Notes: generated by a model from the letters alone, not told the origin. Positions 24,977 to 35,157 are shown, counted from the stretch's first letter. The stretch is DNA of 64,000 nt from Sporolactobacillus shoreicorticis (GCF_024125445.1 NZ_JAMXWM010000006.1:146829-210828), one strand, 5' to 3'. Numbers and translations are program-made.

Positions 24977-25204
24977 TTAATTTAGTTCGTCAAGCTGATT
25001 CAAGAGCTGCTTGAGTGCCTTAAGATCGTCCACACTCAGCGTGATGCCCTTACCCATTTTTTCTCCGTCTGGAGCCCAATCGCGCAAGTCATATTTTGGA
25101 GCGCGTCCGTTCCAACTGATGATGTTCAGCTGTTTCGACCACCCACTTGAGGATTCGGTCAATTTTCCGATTTTCTTAATTAGTTCAAACTGGATGTTGC
25201 TCAT
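24977..25204 (-). CDS. YdbC family protein, PC4-like single-stranded nucleic acid-binding fold
   Basis: The product has 75 residues. The sequence opens with IKKIGKLTESSSGWSKQLN and contains SWNGRAPKYDLRDWAPDGEK and a C-terminal LSVDDLKALKQLLNQL helix. This is the compact PC4/p15-like whirly fold seen in YdbC homologues, which bind single-stranded DNA. Ribosome-binding site aggaaagg lies upstream. It is convergent with the repeat region and closed by a hairpin. Confidence 0.8.
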   Translation of the reverse strand: MSNIQFELIKKIGKLTESSSGWSKQLNIISWNGRAPKYDLRDWAPDGEKMGKGITLSVDDLKALKQLLNQLDELN

Positions 25205-25248
25205 AATCCTTTCCTCCTAAACGCATGATGGCTTGTCAGAGCGATGTA

Positions 25249-25479
25249 TTACAAAAGGACAAAATGCTCATGAAACCAAGAGCCGCCGCTTAGAAGTTCG
25301 TTACTGTCGGCGATAATATGCGGCTCACCCTCTTCGTCCTGTGTGATCAGATGGCCTTCGTTGTCCTGCTCTGCCATGTAAAAGTTATTTACCTTAAAAA
25401 GAAGCCGCGTTTCAAAAAAATCAATGGGTACTTCAACTGTCTCTCCATACACGCTTTTGATGCATCTCACCAAGATCAT
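25249..25479 (-). CDS. Small conserved-looking acidic protein, function unknown
   Basis: The product has 76 residues and is rich in Glu and Asp (NNFYMAEQDNEGHLI, then QDEEGEPHIIAD). It has no signal peptide or membrane segment. It is preceded by a perfect ggagg at good spacing, and its coding pattern fits its neighbours, so the gene is probably real. I do not recognise the family. It is followed by the YdbC-like gene 45 bp downstream and may be transcribed with it. Confidence 0.6.
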   Translation of the reverse strand: MILVRCIKSVYGETVEVPIDFFETRLLFKVNNFYMAEQDNEGHLITQDEEGEPHIIADSNELLSGGSWFHEHFVLL

Positions 25480-25670
25480 GCTTTACGAATCCTCCAGAAA
25501 ACAAACATAGCTGTGCCCGATAAGCGATCAGGCCTACTGCGCAACCGTTAGATCTGAGAAGGCTTTTCCGCCATTCCGGGACATTCTTACAATTAGAATA
25601 AGGGTTGTATCCATATTTGGCAATGGCTTAGATTCGGGATTGTGCGTGAATGCGTCTCTGTGAATTATCC

Positions 25671-26864
25671 TCATGAACGTGAAGGATTCAAATACATATC
25701 CTTCATATTTCTGGCCCAGTTCATTGCCGCCGACGGATTGCTCGCATATTCAGAGCGAACGCGTGTTGCATAACTCAGTTGTTCATCATGCCAGCGTGCT
25801 TCCGCATCGCGAAGTGCTTCGTCATAAACCGGCAATAGGCTGTGTTCATTGATAAATGTTCGCAATGCGTGAAACATGGCGTTCATTTTGCTCACAAATT
25901 GATTGGAAACATGAACGAGTGCCGCTTCATTCGATAATGCCTCTGTATCTTTTTGATCGGCTCTGGTAAATGCAGCGTGTTCATGATGCGCACACCAGAG
26001 CAGATAAAGATGCATTAAGTAAAGATCGTTCGGATTAATTGCTGACTGATAGAGAGGATTGAGATCAGCAATCCGTAGTTCGACACGACTTGCGTCCGGA
26101 CGCCTTGTGAGATCTTCAAAGCCTTCCCCTTTAATGCGAACGAACTGATAGAGTTCGCGGGGACTTTCAATCAGCCCTTTTTCGACAGCAGAGCGAAGCG
26201 ATTGAATGTATGCCTCCGGACTCGAGTAGTCAGGATAAACTGGATCAATATTCTTGTAGCCGCGCGCGCTCAGTCTCACCGAACAATAACAGACAGATCC
26301 GATTTGTTCAGGACTTGCCGCAAGCAGATGAACAAGAAAATAACGATAGCGCAGTGCAGTGGCGACAAGATTGAGATAGAAACGGCTGCGTACGCTAGAA
26401 TTTGCAAATAAATCCTCTGGAAAAGAGAAATTAAAATGAATGCCGCAATAAAGTTGTTTCTTGCGTCCGTATTTCTTTGAAAGATAGATCCGATAGTCTG
26501 TTTTATCTCTGCCTTCCAATCCGAAATCGGCGATCGGAATCTGTTCTTCAGGCGGAAGCTGGGAAGGGGGAGCGCTCAGTGGCCAAAGCAGCTCATCACC
26601 AATACCTGCATAGACCGTTTTGGTCAATCGTTCTTCGTGAGCGAGCATTTCCTTGATGGACGATGCAACAGGCGTGACTAATTCGATTTGGCTCTCTGAG
26701 AAATCGGTAGTGATTTCAGAATTGGTCAGCTTGCTGCCAAACACATGGGGATGCGGAGTCAGCGCAAGTGAACCGCTTTTATCGATTCTCAGGTTCTCGC
26801 GCTCCAAGCCGAACTTTCCGCAGGCTGTGAATTGAGCGATGGCGAATGGCTTTTTCATGCGCAT
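25671..26864 (-). CDS. gshA: Glutamate-cysteine ligase, GshA type
   Basis: The product has about 397 residues and makes gamma-glutamylcysteine, the first step to glutathione. Features of the proteobacterial-type GshA/GshF N-terminal domain are visible: FGLERENLRID near the start, LTNSEITTDFSESQIELVTP, YCGIHFNFSF and the late VELRIADLNPL. It is shorter than stand-alone GshA (about 520) and lacks the ATP-grasp glutathione synthetase half of the fused GshF (about 750). The product may therefore be gamma-glutamylcysteine only, or gshB lies elsewhere. Start 26864 is about 6 nt after gagaggg. Confidence 0.82.
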   Translation of the reverse strand: MRMKKPFAIAQFTACGKFGLERENLRIDKSGSLALTPHPHVFGSKLTNSEITTDFSESQIELVTPVASSIKEMLAHEERLTKTVYAGIGDELLWPLSAPPSQLPPEEQIPIADFGLEGRDKTDYRIYLSKKYGRKKQLYCGIHFNFSFPEDLFANSSVRSRFYLNLVATALRYRYFLVHLLAASPEQIGSVCYCSVRLSARGYKNIDPVYPDYSSPEAYIQSLRSAVEKGLIESPRELYQFVRIKGEGFEDLTRRPDASRVELRIADLNPLYQSAINPNDLYLMHLYLLWCAHHEHAAFTRADQKDTEALSNEAALVHVSNQFVSKMNAMFHALRTFINEHSLLPVYDEALRDAEARWHDEQLSYATRVRSEYASNPSAAMNWARNMKDMYLNPSRS

Positions 26865-27124
26865 AGTTTTCCCTCTCATTCTTTGAAAAAAAGTTGCTCT
26901 TTATTTGGTATACTACTTTTGAGTCTATAGGATGCGGCGTTGCGATTCAATCATTTCGATTGGTATCGATCCGTTTTGCGTCCAATGGTTTTATCCATAC
27001 CATAAATAAATGCTTTATCAGTGAGAAAGGTGTCCGGTCAGTGTTTTGCTTAGTGAGCATTGAGGGCGCCCATATGATAAAATAACCTCAGTGAGATTAA
27101 TCACATCTGGAAAGGGTGAATCAT

Positions 27125-27646
27125 TTGGATATTTTTCATCAAGATGGAAAAAAATCAGGATTTAATATAATAAAAGGTGATTCGAAAAAGGGACACGGCG
27201 GTTTTGGCGCCGGGTTGATTAATTTGGACACGATGTCTCCGGTTATCGTTGACGTCGAAGCAGGTACTGCTCAAGTCGACATCGGTGCGCTTCATGCCCG
27301 CAGCGATATTGAGCGGAGAATACGTTTTTCAGCAAATAAAGAAGATCTTCAAGGCGGCGGAAAAAAGTATTGGCTCGTCTGGGTGAACACAGAGGTGACA
27401 AGGAACGGGCCGCGCTACTCAGGTGCCGCAGCGGCTGAAATGATGATTCACCGTGAAATCAAACGTGGGTATAAAATACTCGCCGACCATGTGAATAAAA
27501 TGGATAAAGCGCTTAAAGGCAAGGTAGTTCTTGATGAAATGGATGACAAGTCAAAAAAAGTACTCCGTGACTTTTTGATCCGCGTTGCGCCGAAGCAATG
27601 GGAGCAGGCAAATCCTGAATTGAAAGCTCAACTTAATATTGAGTAA
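27125..27646 (+). CDS. ywhD: YwhD family protein
   Basis: The product has about 173 residues and is soluble. Recognisable YwhD segments include GFNIIKGDSKKGHGGFGAG, the charged centre, and KKYWLVWVNTEVTRNGPRY. The function is unknown; the family is confined to Bacilli and sits between ywgA and pbpG in B. subtilis, as here. TTG 27125 lies about 10 nt from ggaaagg and fits the start of its homologues. GTG 27116 would be too close to the ribosome-binding site. Confidence 0.82.
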   Translation: MDIFHQDGKKSGFNIIKGDSKKGHGGFGAGLINLDTMSPVIVDVEAGTAQVDIGALHARSDIERRIRFSANKEDLQGGGKKYWLVWVNTEVTRNGPRYSGAAAAEMMIHREIKRGYKILADHVNKMDKALKGKVVLDEMDDKSKKVLRDFLIRVAPKQWEQANPELKAQLNIE

Positions 27647-27658
27647 CAGCCGATCCGC

Positions 27659-28192
27659 TCAAAAATGCTGAATCAGCAGAATCCCGACAATCATCAATAG
27701 GAGTCCGGCGGCGCGCGGTCCGTTCAGTCGATGCGCTGCGACACCGAACCAGCCGAAGTGGTCGACAATCATGGCGAGAATCATTTGTCCGCAGAGAACT
27801 GATACCACAGTTAATGCGGAGCCGAGCACGGGGAGCAGCAGAATATTGGATGTGACAAAGACGACGCCGAGCATGCCGCCGGTCCAGATCCATTTCGGTG
27901 CACGCGGGATCATCCCCAGATCTATTTTTATTTTGTGATCGACGAGCAGTGTGATCAGTGCCAGAACGCACGTGCCAACTGTGAATGAAATGAGTGAGGC
28001 AATAAATGGCGACTGAACGGCATAGCGGACCTGTGTATTGACCGACGTCTGAACAGGAGATGCCATTCCGGCAGCAATTCCCCATAGGAGGAATAAGCTG
28101 CCAAGCAAATAGTTTGTTTTCTTCATGCTGTCTCCATTATCTGATAAATGATTCATCAGGCGCGTATTTGAATTGTTTTGTTGCTTCATCAT
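27659..28192 (-). CDS. DMT-type small membrane transporter, DUF606/YdcZ family, copy 1
   Basis: The product has 177 residues with five predicted membrane segments. Typical DUF606 motifs are MASPVQTSVNTQVR, SPFIASLISFTVGT and the last segment GLLLMIVGILLIQ. Family members are predicted small-molecule exporters of the drug/metabolite superfamily, often in tandem pairs. Start 28192 follows aaggag. An internal ATG at 28126, preceded by ggaga, is an alternative that would remove a poorly conserved 22-residue N-terminus. It lies 9 bp after the broken paralogue. Confidence 0.8.
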   Translation of the reverse strand: MMKQQNNSNTRLMNHLSDNGDSMKKTNYLLGSLFLLWGIAAGMASPVQTSVNTQVRYAVQSPFIASLISFTVGTCVLALITLLVDHKIKIDLGMIPRAPKWIWTGGMLGVVFVTSNILLLPVLGSALTVVSVLCGQMILAMIVDHFGWFGVAAHRLNGPRAAGLLLMIVGILLIQHF

Positions 28193-28201
28193 TCTGTCTC
28201 C

Positions 28202-28650
28202 TTAGTATTTCCTGATTAAAAACACGCCGGCGAACATGCAGGCAATACCGATCAAGCGGGGAATAGTCAACTCATGCACAGGGATATTGAACCAGCCGAA
28301 TTGATCAATGGCAATCGCCATAATCATTTGCCCTACCAATGTGGCAACGACAGTTAAGGCTGCGCCAAGTCTTGGAAGCAGCAGGATATTCGTTGTCAAA
28401 TAGAAAACGCCCAGTACACCGCCTCCAATCCAGATCCACCACGGATGAGAAAAAAAGCCTTCGAAGCGAAGGTTAGGCGATGATCAATCGCAAGTGACAG
28501 GATCACTAAAGTCAATGTTCCGGTGAAGAAAGAAATAAATGAAGCGAGAAATGGTGAACCTGCTTCTTTGCCGAGTCGAGAATTAATTGATGTTTGGACG
28601 GGAATAATACCGCCGGCGACCAAACCGCCAATTAAGAATAAAATGATCAT
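28202..28650 (-). pseudogene. DUF606/YdcZ family transporter, copy 2, frameshifted
   Basis: The first part reads MIILFLIGGLVAGGIIPVQT and continues to HRLTFASKAFF. At a run of seven A (28450-28456; T7 on the coding strand) the frame is lost. One more T would restore SHPWWIWIGGGVLGVFYLTT and join the intact second part TNILLLPRLGAALTVV to VFLIRKY at 28202. The gene is therefore broken by one missing base in a homopolymer. This may be a real mutation, a slippage-prone phase switch or a sequence error. A complete product would be about 149 residues. Ribosome-binding site gagagg precedes ATG 28650. Confidence 0.8.
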
Positions 28651-28760
28651 GCTGTGACCTCTCATCCATTATTGCTTAATGTTCTAAGTATAAGAGAAAA
28701 TCCCGGCAATTGAGAAATAAAATGAATTATAAATGAAAAAAATTTTCCGTACAAACAGAA

Positions 28761-28793
28761 ACAGACCTTTCCACGGCCGAAGGAAAGGTCTGT
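28761..28793 (-). terminator. Terminator of the penicillin-binding protein gene
   Basis: ACAGACCTTTCC (28761-28772) pairs perfectly with GGAAAGGTCTGT (28782-28793). On the minus strand it is followed by a T-rich stretch. Confidence 0.75.
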
Positions 28794-28854
28794 TAATTTA
28801 TTGGAAGAATGCTTGTAAGTGAACTGAAAACGCGTAAAGCTTGTCTGATTCTTT

Positions 28855-30897
28855 TCACTTCCACCAATGAAACAAACGATCGAGCAGGCTGCGCGGCTTT
28901 TTTTGCTTTTGTTCGGGTTTTGATTTCGGTCGACCGCAATAGGCGGTGGGCTCGGTTCCTTTTACAAAATAGGTCGTCCGTCCGGGGCAGCCTTTGCTGG
29001 CACGAAGTCCGCTTTTCGGATCAACGCTGACACGTACAACGCCTTTGGGCGGCTTAAAGGTATTCTTTGGTTTTCCTTCGAGTGCCGTTTCCATAAAATG
29101 GCTCCAGATCGTTTTCGCATAGCCTGTGTCCGGGTATGTGCTAATTGTTTCTCCCTGATCATAGCCGACCCATACAGTGGCGACCAGATCCGGTGTAAAT
29201 CCCGCCATCCAGCTGTCTGTAGACGTCGAACCGGTTTTTGCGGCTATTTTATGGGTCAACCATCCCGATACCTGGCTTCCGGTTACATGAGTGTAACCAT
29301 TAAGGCGCCGATCGAAAATGCCGGTCATCATCTGAGACAGAACGAATGAGGTTTGCCGATTCAGTACTTGATTTTTCGAGGGCTTAAATTCATAAAGGAT
29401 ATGTCCCTTGGCGTCGGTTACCTTCGTGATGAGCGCAGGCTTCACGCGTGCGCCCTGATTCGCAAATGTCGCATAGCCACGCGCGAGTTCCAGGACACTG
29501 ACCGGTTTTGAACCGAGCGCAAGTGATGGGATCGGCGCGAGTGCACTTGTAATGCCCGCCTGGTGAGCGGCAGCGACCAGCTTTTGCATGCCAATGGCTA
29601 AGTGGGTTTTAACGGCAAAGACATTGTCGGAAAGTGCAAGCGCTTGTTCCATTGTGATCGGCTTGTTGGCGTAATAACCGCCGAAATTATTGGGTGCGTA
29701 ACTGGCGCGGCCATCGTCAAAAGTGAATGCTGTAGGCGTACTTTTTAAGCGCGTTGCAGGCGTAAAACCGTTGCGCAAGGCTGCATAATAGAGAAAAGGC
29801 TTGAATGCCGATCCAGGTGCACGTTTCGCATTCGTTGCCCGGTTATAAGGGCTGTTTTGATAGTCGCGTCCGCCAACCATTGCCACAACGCCTCCGGTTT
29901 TAGGGTCTAACGCGATGAGCGCCGTTTGAAGCTTCGATTTGTCTGGAATGGTGTGCTTCACCCAGAACTCGGCCGTCGCTTGTGTTTCGTTATCCAGTGT
30001 CGTGTAGACCTTGAGCCCTCCGGATGCCAGTTCCTTTCGGCTGAAGTGAAGCTGATCGGTCAGCTCATGACGTACCGCATCTTGAAAATAGGGAGCCTTC
30101 TCTGCTGTCTCTGTCTTTTTCCTATGTGCAAGCTGCAATGGAGACCGATAGGCAATTTCTGCCCGCTTTTTTGTCAAGTATCCGGCCTTTACCATGGCAT
30201 TCAAGACGACTTTCTGGCGGTTTTTCGCCTGATTGTAATTCAGAAACGGTGAATAAAGGCCGGGACCATTCGGAATACCTGCGAGCATACTCGATTCGGC
30301 AAGGGATAGATCCTGTGCGTTTTTATTGAAATAGATTTGCGCGGCAGCCTCAATTCCGTAAGCGCCGTGCCCATAATAGATCGTATTTAAATACCCTTCC
30401 AAAATATCTTTTTTTGATTCATTCATTTCCAGACGAACTGTATAGAACATCTCGGAAAATTTACGCAGCCATGTTTTCTCATTAGTCAAAAAGACATTCT
30501 TCGCATACTGCATCGTGATTGTGCTTGCCCCTTGTGCTTTACTGAGACTGCGCATATCGATGAAAATCGATTGAGCGATTCGCCGAATATCGAATCCGTG
30601 ATGACGGAAAAAACGTCGGTCCTCAATGGCAAGTGTCGCCAGTTTGATTGATGGAGCCATCTTATCACTGTCAATCCATTCCTTGTTTGTCGTATCCCAT
30701 TTTCCAATAAATTGTCCGCTATGGTCATAGAAAACGGCGGGACGTGCGGCAGGGATGTCCATCGGTCCGGCGATTTTGGCAGATAGGAGCAGTCCGACGA
30801 AACCAATCAGCAGCAGCAAAGGGCAGAGCGCCGCGATTAAGAATGCCCATCGTGTAATCAAATGCTTTCTTTTTCGGATTCTCATGTCAAAATGCAT
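28855..30897 (-). CDS. pbpG: Class A penicillin-binding protein, PbpG-like
   Basis: This 680-residue bifunctional peptidoglycan synthase is anchored by a segment at about residues 18-42. The glycosyltransferase (GT51) domain shows AIEDRRFFRHHGFD near residue 92 and QYAKNVFLTNE. The transpeptidase domain shows the active-site Ser in GSAFKPF (about 363), SDN, and KTGSTS (about 553). It polymerises glycan strands and cross-links them outside the membrane. Position between ywhD and ywiB/argS equals that of B. subtilis pbpG (ywhE), a sporulation-specific enzyme. Start ATG is preceded by gaggagg. Confidence 0.9.
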   Translation of the reverse strand: MHFDMRIRKRKHLITRWAFLIAALCPLLLLIGFVGLLLSAKIAGPMDIPAARPAVFYDHSGQFIGKWDTTNKEWIDSDKMAPSIKLATLAIEDRRFFRHHGFDIRRIAQSIFIDMRSLSKAQGASTITMQYAKNVFLTNEKTWLRKFSEMFYTVRLEMNESKKDILEGYLNTIYYGHGAYGIEAAAQIYFNKNAQDLSLAESSMLAGIPNGPGLYSPFLNYNQAKNRQKVVLNAMVKAGYLTKKRAEIAYRSPLQLAHRKKTETAEKAPYFQDAVRHELTDQLHFSRKELASGGLKVYTTLDNETQATAEFWVKHTIPDKSKLQTALIALDPKTGGVVAMVGGRDYQNSPYNRATNAKRAPGSAFKPFLYYAALRNGFTPATRLKSTPTAFTFDDGRASYAPNNFGGYYANKPITMEQALALSDNVFAVKTHLAIGMQKLVAAAHQAGITSALAPIPSLALGSKPVSVLELARGYATFANQGARVKPALITKVTDAKGHILYEFKPSKNQVLNRQTSFVLSQMMTGIFDRRLNGYTHVTGSQVSGWLTHKIAAKTGSTSTDSWMAGFTPDLVATVWVGYDQGETISTYPDTGYAKTIWSHFMETALEGKPKNTFKPPKGVVRVSVDPKSGLRASKGCPGRTTYFVKGTEPTAYCGRPKSKPEQKQKKPRSLLDRLFHWWK

Positions 30898-31348
30898 CGA
30901 TCAGTACCTCCTCAATCCGAAAAAGCAGGCAGCTTGAGGCGCGTCGTGCGTGCTTTCAATTTTTAATAATCATTATGGAAAAAACGACCGTATTCTAAAC
31001 ATTGAGAGTAAAAAGTGCGAATTAAAGTGTTAGTAAATTTGGCTATGCCAGGCCTCCGGCGCAGGTGCCGTTGCGACGTTCATGAATGACCTGAGTTCGG
31101 TCGCCTCAGGACATACTTCCGAACGATGCGCTGACGTCGATGTATGCAGGACATAGGCGTGCTCAACGAAAGTTCCTTCATTTGCCGTGCCACTTACAAA
31201 ATTCCCTTAAATCCTTATATTTATTTATGTAAATGCAAGAAAAAAATAGAATCCTGGGAAAAATGGCGAGTTAACCTTGCTCACAGATAGTCAATCTTTT
31301 ATAGTAGTATAAGTATGGAGATAGGCACTGATGAAGGAAGGCGGCCAC
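30898..31348. other. Non-coding spacer between divergent genes
   Basis: About 450 bp between the divergent pbpG and ywiB. Only short, unsupported open frames and a small CCTGAG...CTCAGG hairpin near 31090 are visible. It presumably holds both promoters; I could not assign them with confidence. Confidence 0.45.
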
Positions 31349-31786
31349 ATGAAGACGCGCGATGCTGAAATCGTTTTTATAAGCCGAATGAATGATCCAG
31401 ACGAATTGAAATGTCAGCAGCAAACGACGACAGTAGTTCAGGGGAAGGTTGGAGAAAGCGGATCCAGTCTTTATCTTGTCTTCAGTGCCAAGATCGCCGA
31501 CGTCGGTCAAGCCGACTATACCATCCGAGTCGGCGGCAACGAAGCGCTGATCTTGCGCAAAGGGGCGCTTCCGATGAGGCAGCCGCTTATGGTGGGACAA
31601 ATCGTGGCGGGCACATACGACACGGCATACGGCCGTATGGAAACAAAGGCGGCTGCCGAAACGATTGATTCCATCATTGATGCATCGGGCGATTCGGGAT
31701 CAATACGAATTGTCTATGCATTGAGCATTCAAGGACAATCGGTTGGGAAAATGGTACTTGACTATCATTATAAGGTCAGCTTATAA
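31349..31786 (+). CDS. ywiB: YwiB family protein (DUF1934)
   Basis: The product has 145 residues, all-beta and calycin-like by its pattern, cytoplasmic and without a signal peptide. It lies just upstream of argS as in B. subtilis, with the DUF1934 family layout of alternating hydrophobic strands (SLYLVFSAK, ALILRKGAL, RIVYALSI, KMVLDYHYKVSL). Function unknown. Start 31349 follows aaggcgg; an upstream ATG at 31331 overlaps this ribosome-binding site. Confidence 0.8.
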   Translation: MKTRDAEIVFISRMNDPDELKCQQQTTTVVQGKVGESGSSLYLVFSAKIADVGQADYTIRVGGNEALILRKGALPMRQPLMVGQIVAGTYDTAYGRMETKAAAETIDSIIDASGDSGSIRIVYALSIQGQSVGKMVLDYHYKVSL

Positions 31787-31875
31787 ACGCGAGGGCATTG
31801 AATTTTTTCGGCCCTGTACAGCTATAGAAAATAATGCAAGAGATGCACTAGATGCAACTTTGGAGGTTATCGAGA

Positions 31876-33546
31876 ATGACGATCGTGGAACAAGTCAAGA
31901 ATCAATTAAAGCAAGAAATTATAGAAGCAGTGGTCAAGGCGAATCTTGCCACACAAGAGCAGGTACCGGAGGTTGTGCTTGAGGTGCCGAGAGACAAAGC
32001 GCACGGAGACTTCGCAACCAATATGGCGATGCAGCTGGCGAGAATCGCGAGAAAGGCACCGAGAAAGATTGCCGAAGAACTGATTGCAAGCTTCGATAAG
32101 AAAAAAGGGCATATCCGTACTATTGAAATTGCAGGGCCGGGTTTTATCAACTTCTTCCTTGATAATCAATATCTGACGGATTTAATTCCGACAATTATCG
32201 AAGAAGGCGATGAATACGGTGCGTCCGATACCGGCGCCGGGAAGAAAATTCTTGTCGAATTTGTTTCTGCTAATCCGACTGGAAGCCTGCATCTGGGACA
32301 TGGTCGAGGCGCGGCGGTGGGCGATGCCTTATGCAAGCTGCTGAACAAGGCGGGATATAAAGCGGTACCTGAATATTACATTAACGACGGCGGCAACCAA
32401 ATCACGAATCTGGCGGTTTCGCTCGAGGCGCGGTATCTCCAGCAATTGGGGCAGAGCGCGGAAATTCCGCAAAACGGTTATCACGGTAAAGATATTATTG
32501 ACCTGGCGAAGCGGCTCGTCGACGAATACGGTGATTCACTTTCGGCAAAACCGGAAGAAGAGCGTATACGTTTCTTCCGCAACTTCGGCGTTGAACATCT
32601 TATGAGCGGCATCAAAAAAGATCTGGCCGATTTCCGCGTCCATTTTGATCAATGGTTCTCCGAACGCTCTCTATATGAGGGCAATAAAGTTGAAGCCGTA
32701 CTCGATTATTTGAAAAACAAGGGTGAAACCTATGAGAAAGACGGCGCTTTGTGGCTGAAAACCACTAAATACGGCGATGACAAGGACCGCGTGCTTGTTA
32801 AGTCGGACGGCAGCTACACTTATTTCACCCCGGATATTGCCTATCATAAAGACAAACTCGATCGTGGATTTGAACAGCTGATTGATGTACTTGGGGCAGA
32901 TCATCACGGCTATGTGCCGCGCCTGAAGGCAGCCATTCAATCGCTTGGCTACAACCCCGATCAGCTGACCGTTCAGATCATTCAGCTTGTCAATTTATTT
33001 AAGGACGGGGAAAAGGTTAAAATGAGCAAGCGCACGGGCAAAGCGGTGACCATGCGTGAACTGATGGAGGATGTCGGTGTCGATGCCGCGCGTTATTTCT
33101 TTGCTATGCGCAGCTCGGACAGTCATCTTGATTTTGACCTTGATCTGGCGATTTCGCATTCGAATGAAAATCCGGTCTACTATGTCCAGTATGCCTACGC
33201 GCGGATCACGAGTATGCTGAAACGTGCGGAAGATTTTGAACATGACAATGTTGCGGAGCTTGACTTGAATCTGCTTTCAGGCGAAAAAGAAATCGATCTG
33301 TTGAAGAAACTTGGCGATTTTCCTGCAGTTGTTGCAGATAGCGCGCAAAAATTATCAATTCAGCACATTCCGGCTTACTTGTTTGAGCTTGCTTCCTATC
33401 TGCACAGCTTTTACAATGCCGAGAAGGTGCTCGATGATCATAATGTGCCGCTCAGCAAGGCCAGAGTAGCTTTGATGAAGGCTGTTCGCACGACACTGAA
33501 GAACGGAATGGAATTGATCGGTGTCAATGCTCCGGAAAAAATGTAA
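31876..33546 (+). CDS. argS: Arginyl-tRNA synthetase
   Basis: This 556-residue class I synthetase charges tRNA-Arg. The N-terminal additional domain (about 1-110) recognises the tRNA D-loop. The HIGH-like motif HLGHGRGA lies near residue 140, KMSKRTGKA near 381, and the C-terminal anticodon-binding domain ends at [12 protein letters not shown]. Start 31876 follows ggagg. An upstream in-frame ATG at 31852 lies before that site. It is probably co-transcribed with ywiB (90-bp gap) and closed by a terminator. Confidence 0.96.
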   Translation: MTIVEQVKNQLKQEIIEAVVKANLATQEQVPEVVLEVPRDKAHGDFATNMAMQLARIARKAPRKIAEELIASFDKKKGHIRTIEIAGPGFINFFLDNQYLTDLIPTIIEEGDEYGASDTGAGKKILVEFVSANPTGSLHLGHGRGAAVGDALCKLLNKAGYKAVPEYYINDGGNQITNLAVSLEARYLQQLGQSAEIPQNGYHGKDIIDLAKRLVDEYGDSLSAKPEEERIRFFRNFGVEHLMSGIKKDLADFRVHFDQWFSERSLYEGNKVEAVLDYLKNKGETYEKDGALWLKTTKYGDDKDRVLVKSDGSYTYFTPDIAYHKDKLDRGFEQLIDVLGADHHGYVPRLKAAIQSLGYNPDQLTVQIIQLVNLFKDGEKVKMSKRTGKAVTMRELMEDVGVDAARYFFAMRSSDSHLDFDLDLAISHSNENPVYYVQYAYARITSMLKRAEDFEHDNVAELDLNLLSGEKEIDLLKKLGDFPAVVADSAQKLSIQHIPAYLFELASYLHSFYNAEKVLDDHNVPLSKARVALMKAVRTTLKNGMELIGVNAPEKM

Positions 33547-33569
33547 ATGTAATCGTGGAAAAGAGAAAG

Positions 33570-33602
33570 CAGCTCCCCGTTTTTTGATCGGGGAGCTGTT
33601 TT
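33570..33602 (+). terminator. Terminator of argS
   Basis: CAGCTCCCC (33570-33578) pairs with GGGGAGCTG (33590-33598), followed by T residues, 12 bp before the convergent clsB stop. Confidence 0.85.
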
Positions 33603-33614
33603 TGAGAACGAAGC

Positions 33615-34829
33615 TTATAAAAAGAAGCTGAACCAGCCGCTGCAACGTGAAGACAGCTTGGCGAATGGAGAACGTTTTCTGATTTGCTGAAGCGTAACGG
33701 CCACCGACTTATCTTTGATTTCTTTTTCGAGATTATGGAGCGCTTGATGGACGAGACCGGGATCGGTCGTAAATCCGGAAAACTCACTGTTCCAGAAAAG
33801 ACTTCTCTGATCAAAATTGGCGGTACCCAGATAGCAGCGATTACGATCAATGACAAAAAGCTTTGAATGGTAGAAGCCTTGATAAAAATGGAAAAGCTTA
33901 GCCCCTCTTTTAACAAGCGGTTCAAGGTATAGAAATGAGGCCGGCTGAACGAGCGGATGGTCTTTTTTCTGCGGTAATAAGATTGTTACAGCAACGCCGC
34001 TTCTCATCCGATCAAGAAGCACATTGAGCAATCTCTTGCTTGGCACAAAATACGGAGAAGCAATATATATAGATGTACGGGCACTGCTCAGTTCTTTAGC
34101 AAAATAATCTTCAAGCTGCTTGCCGTCCGTCCCGATTAAAGCCAGGGGACTCGGCCCTTTTGTGACGTTTGGAAAATAAATATCCTTGTTCGGAAGGTCG
34201 GTCTTTGATGCTCTTTGCCAGTCTTCAATAAACAGGCGCTGAAGTACAGGGACGCTTTCACCCTCGATTTTCAGGTGATTATCATGCCATGGGCCCATTT
34301 TTGAATTACGTCCGATATAATCGCGACTGACATTGAATCCGCCGAAATAACCGAACTTTCCATCGATGATCATCAATTTTCGGTGATTGCGACGGTTCAG
34401 GAAGTAAAAGGTGAAAGGAAACATCGGTTTTTCTGAGAAGGCAAGCTGCACACCCGAATGAACAAGCTCGGCTCTTTTTTTTCGTAGCGCGAAGCTGCTC
34501 AATGCGTCAACAAGCAGCCGCACCTCGACTCCTTCTTCAGCCTTCTTTTTTAGAAGTTCAAGCCATTCGCTGCCTACTTCATCAGCAACAAAAATGAAAA
34601 AGGAGAGGTGGATGTGGTGCCGGGCACTTTCAATCGTTTGCTTCATTTCTTTAAAGAGTTCATGACCATTCGTGAAATAGCGGAACCGATTGAAGCCTGT
34701 CACTGCTTTTCGCGCATGGATCAACGGCCTTTTTACTTTTAATCCTATGCGTATATCAAGCCAAATGGCGGCAGAAATGAGAACAACAAGCACAAGAATG
34801 ATGATAAGCAGTGCCAATAAAAAATGCAT
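33615..34829 (-). CDS. clsB: Phospholipase D-type cardiolipin synthase, ClsB/YwjE-like
   Basis: The product has 404 residues. One N-terminal membrane anchor (about residues 3-28) is followed by two HKD domains: NHRKLMIIDGKFGYFGG near 155 and HSKLFVIDRNRCYLGTANFD near 340. The enzyme condenses two phosphatidylglycerols into cardiolipin at the membrane. The length and position before rpoE-pyrG match B. subtilis YwjE (minor cardiolipin synthase). Start ATG 34829 is preceded by ggagga; the longer frame to 34892 lacks a ribosome-binding site. Confidence 0.85.
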   Translation of the reverse strand: MHFLLALLIIILVLVVLISAAIWLDIRIGLKVKRPLIHARKAVTGFNRFRYFTNGHELFKEMKQTIESARHHIHLSFFIFVADEVGSEWLELLKKKAEEGVEVRLLVDALSSFALRKKRAELVHSGVQLAFSEKPMFPFTFYFLNRRNHRKLMIIDGKFGYFGGFNVSRDYIGRNSKMGPWHDNHLKIEGESVPVLQRLFIEDWQRASKTDLPNKDIYFPNVTKGPSPLALIGTDGKQLEDYFAKELSSARTSIYIASPYFVPSKRLLNVLLDRMRSGVAVTILLPQKKDHPLVQPASFLYLEPLVKRGAKLFHFYQGFYHSKLFVIDRNRCYLGTANFDQRSLFWNSEFSGFTTDPGLVHQALHNLEKEIKDKSVAVTLQQIRKRSPFAKLSSRCSGWFSFFL

Positions 34830-35157
34830 GCAGGATCCTCCGATCACATGAGACGCGTTTTGGGCGTCGGTCTTAACTATAATATATCCCAAATTTGCCG
34901 ATGTATCGGATGTTTTCTCTATTTCAATCGCAAAGGGACTAAAAATGGAGAATACGCGATGAATTTTATGCCCAGACTTGATTTTAATTGGGGAACAGAT
35001 TATTGTATTTATTGTATAACCTTACAATGAGTCTCATGTGCGTTTTGTTAAAATGCCTCACCAAATAGATCTTTTTGGAAAAAGATTTGCGGAATCTTTT
35101 TAAGCATGCAGATGTTGTGTTATTGACGAGTATTGATATAAGGAAAGGATGTTTCCA

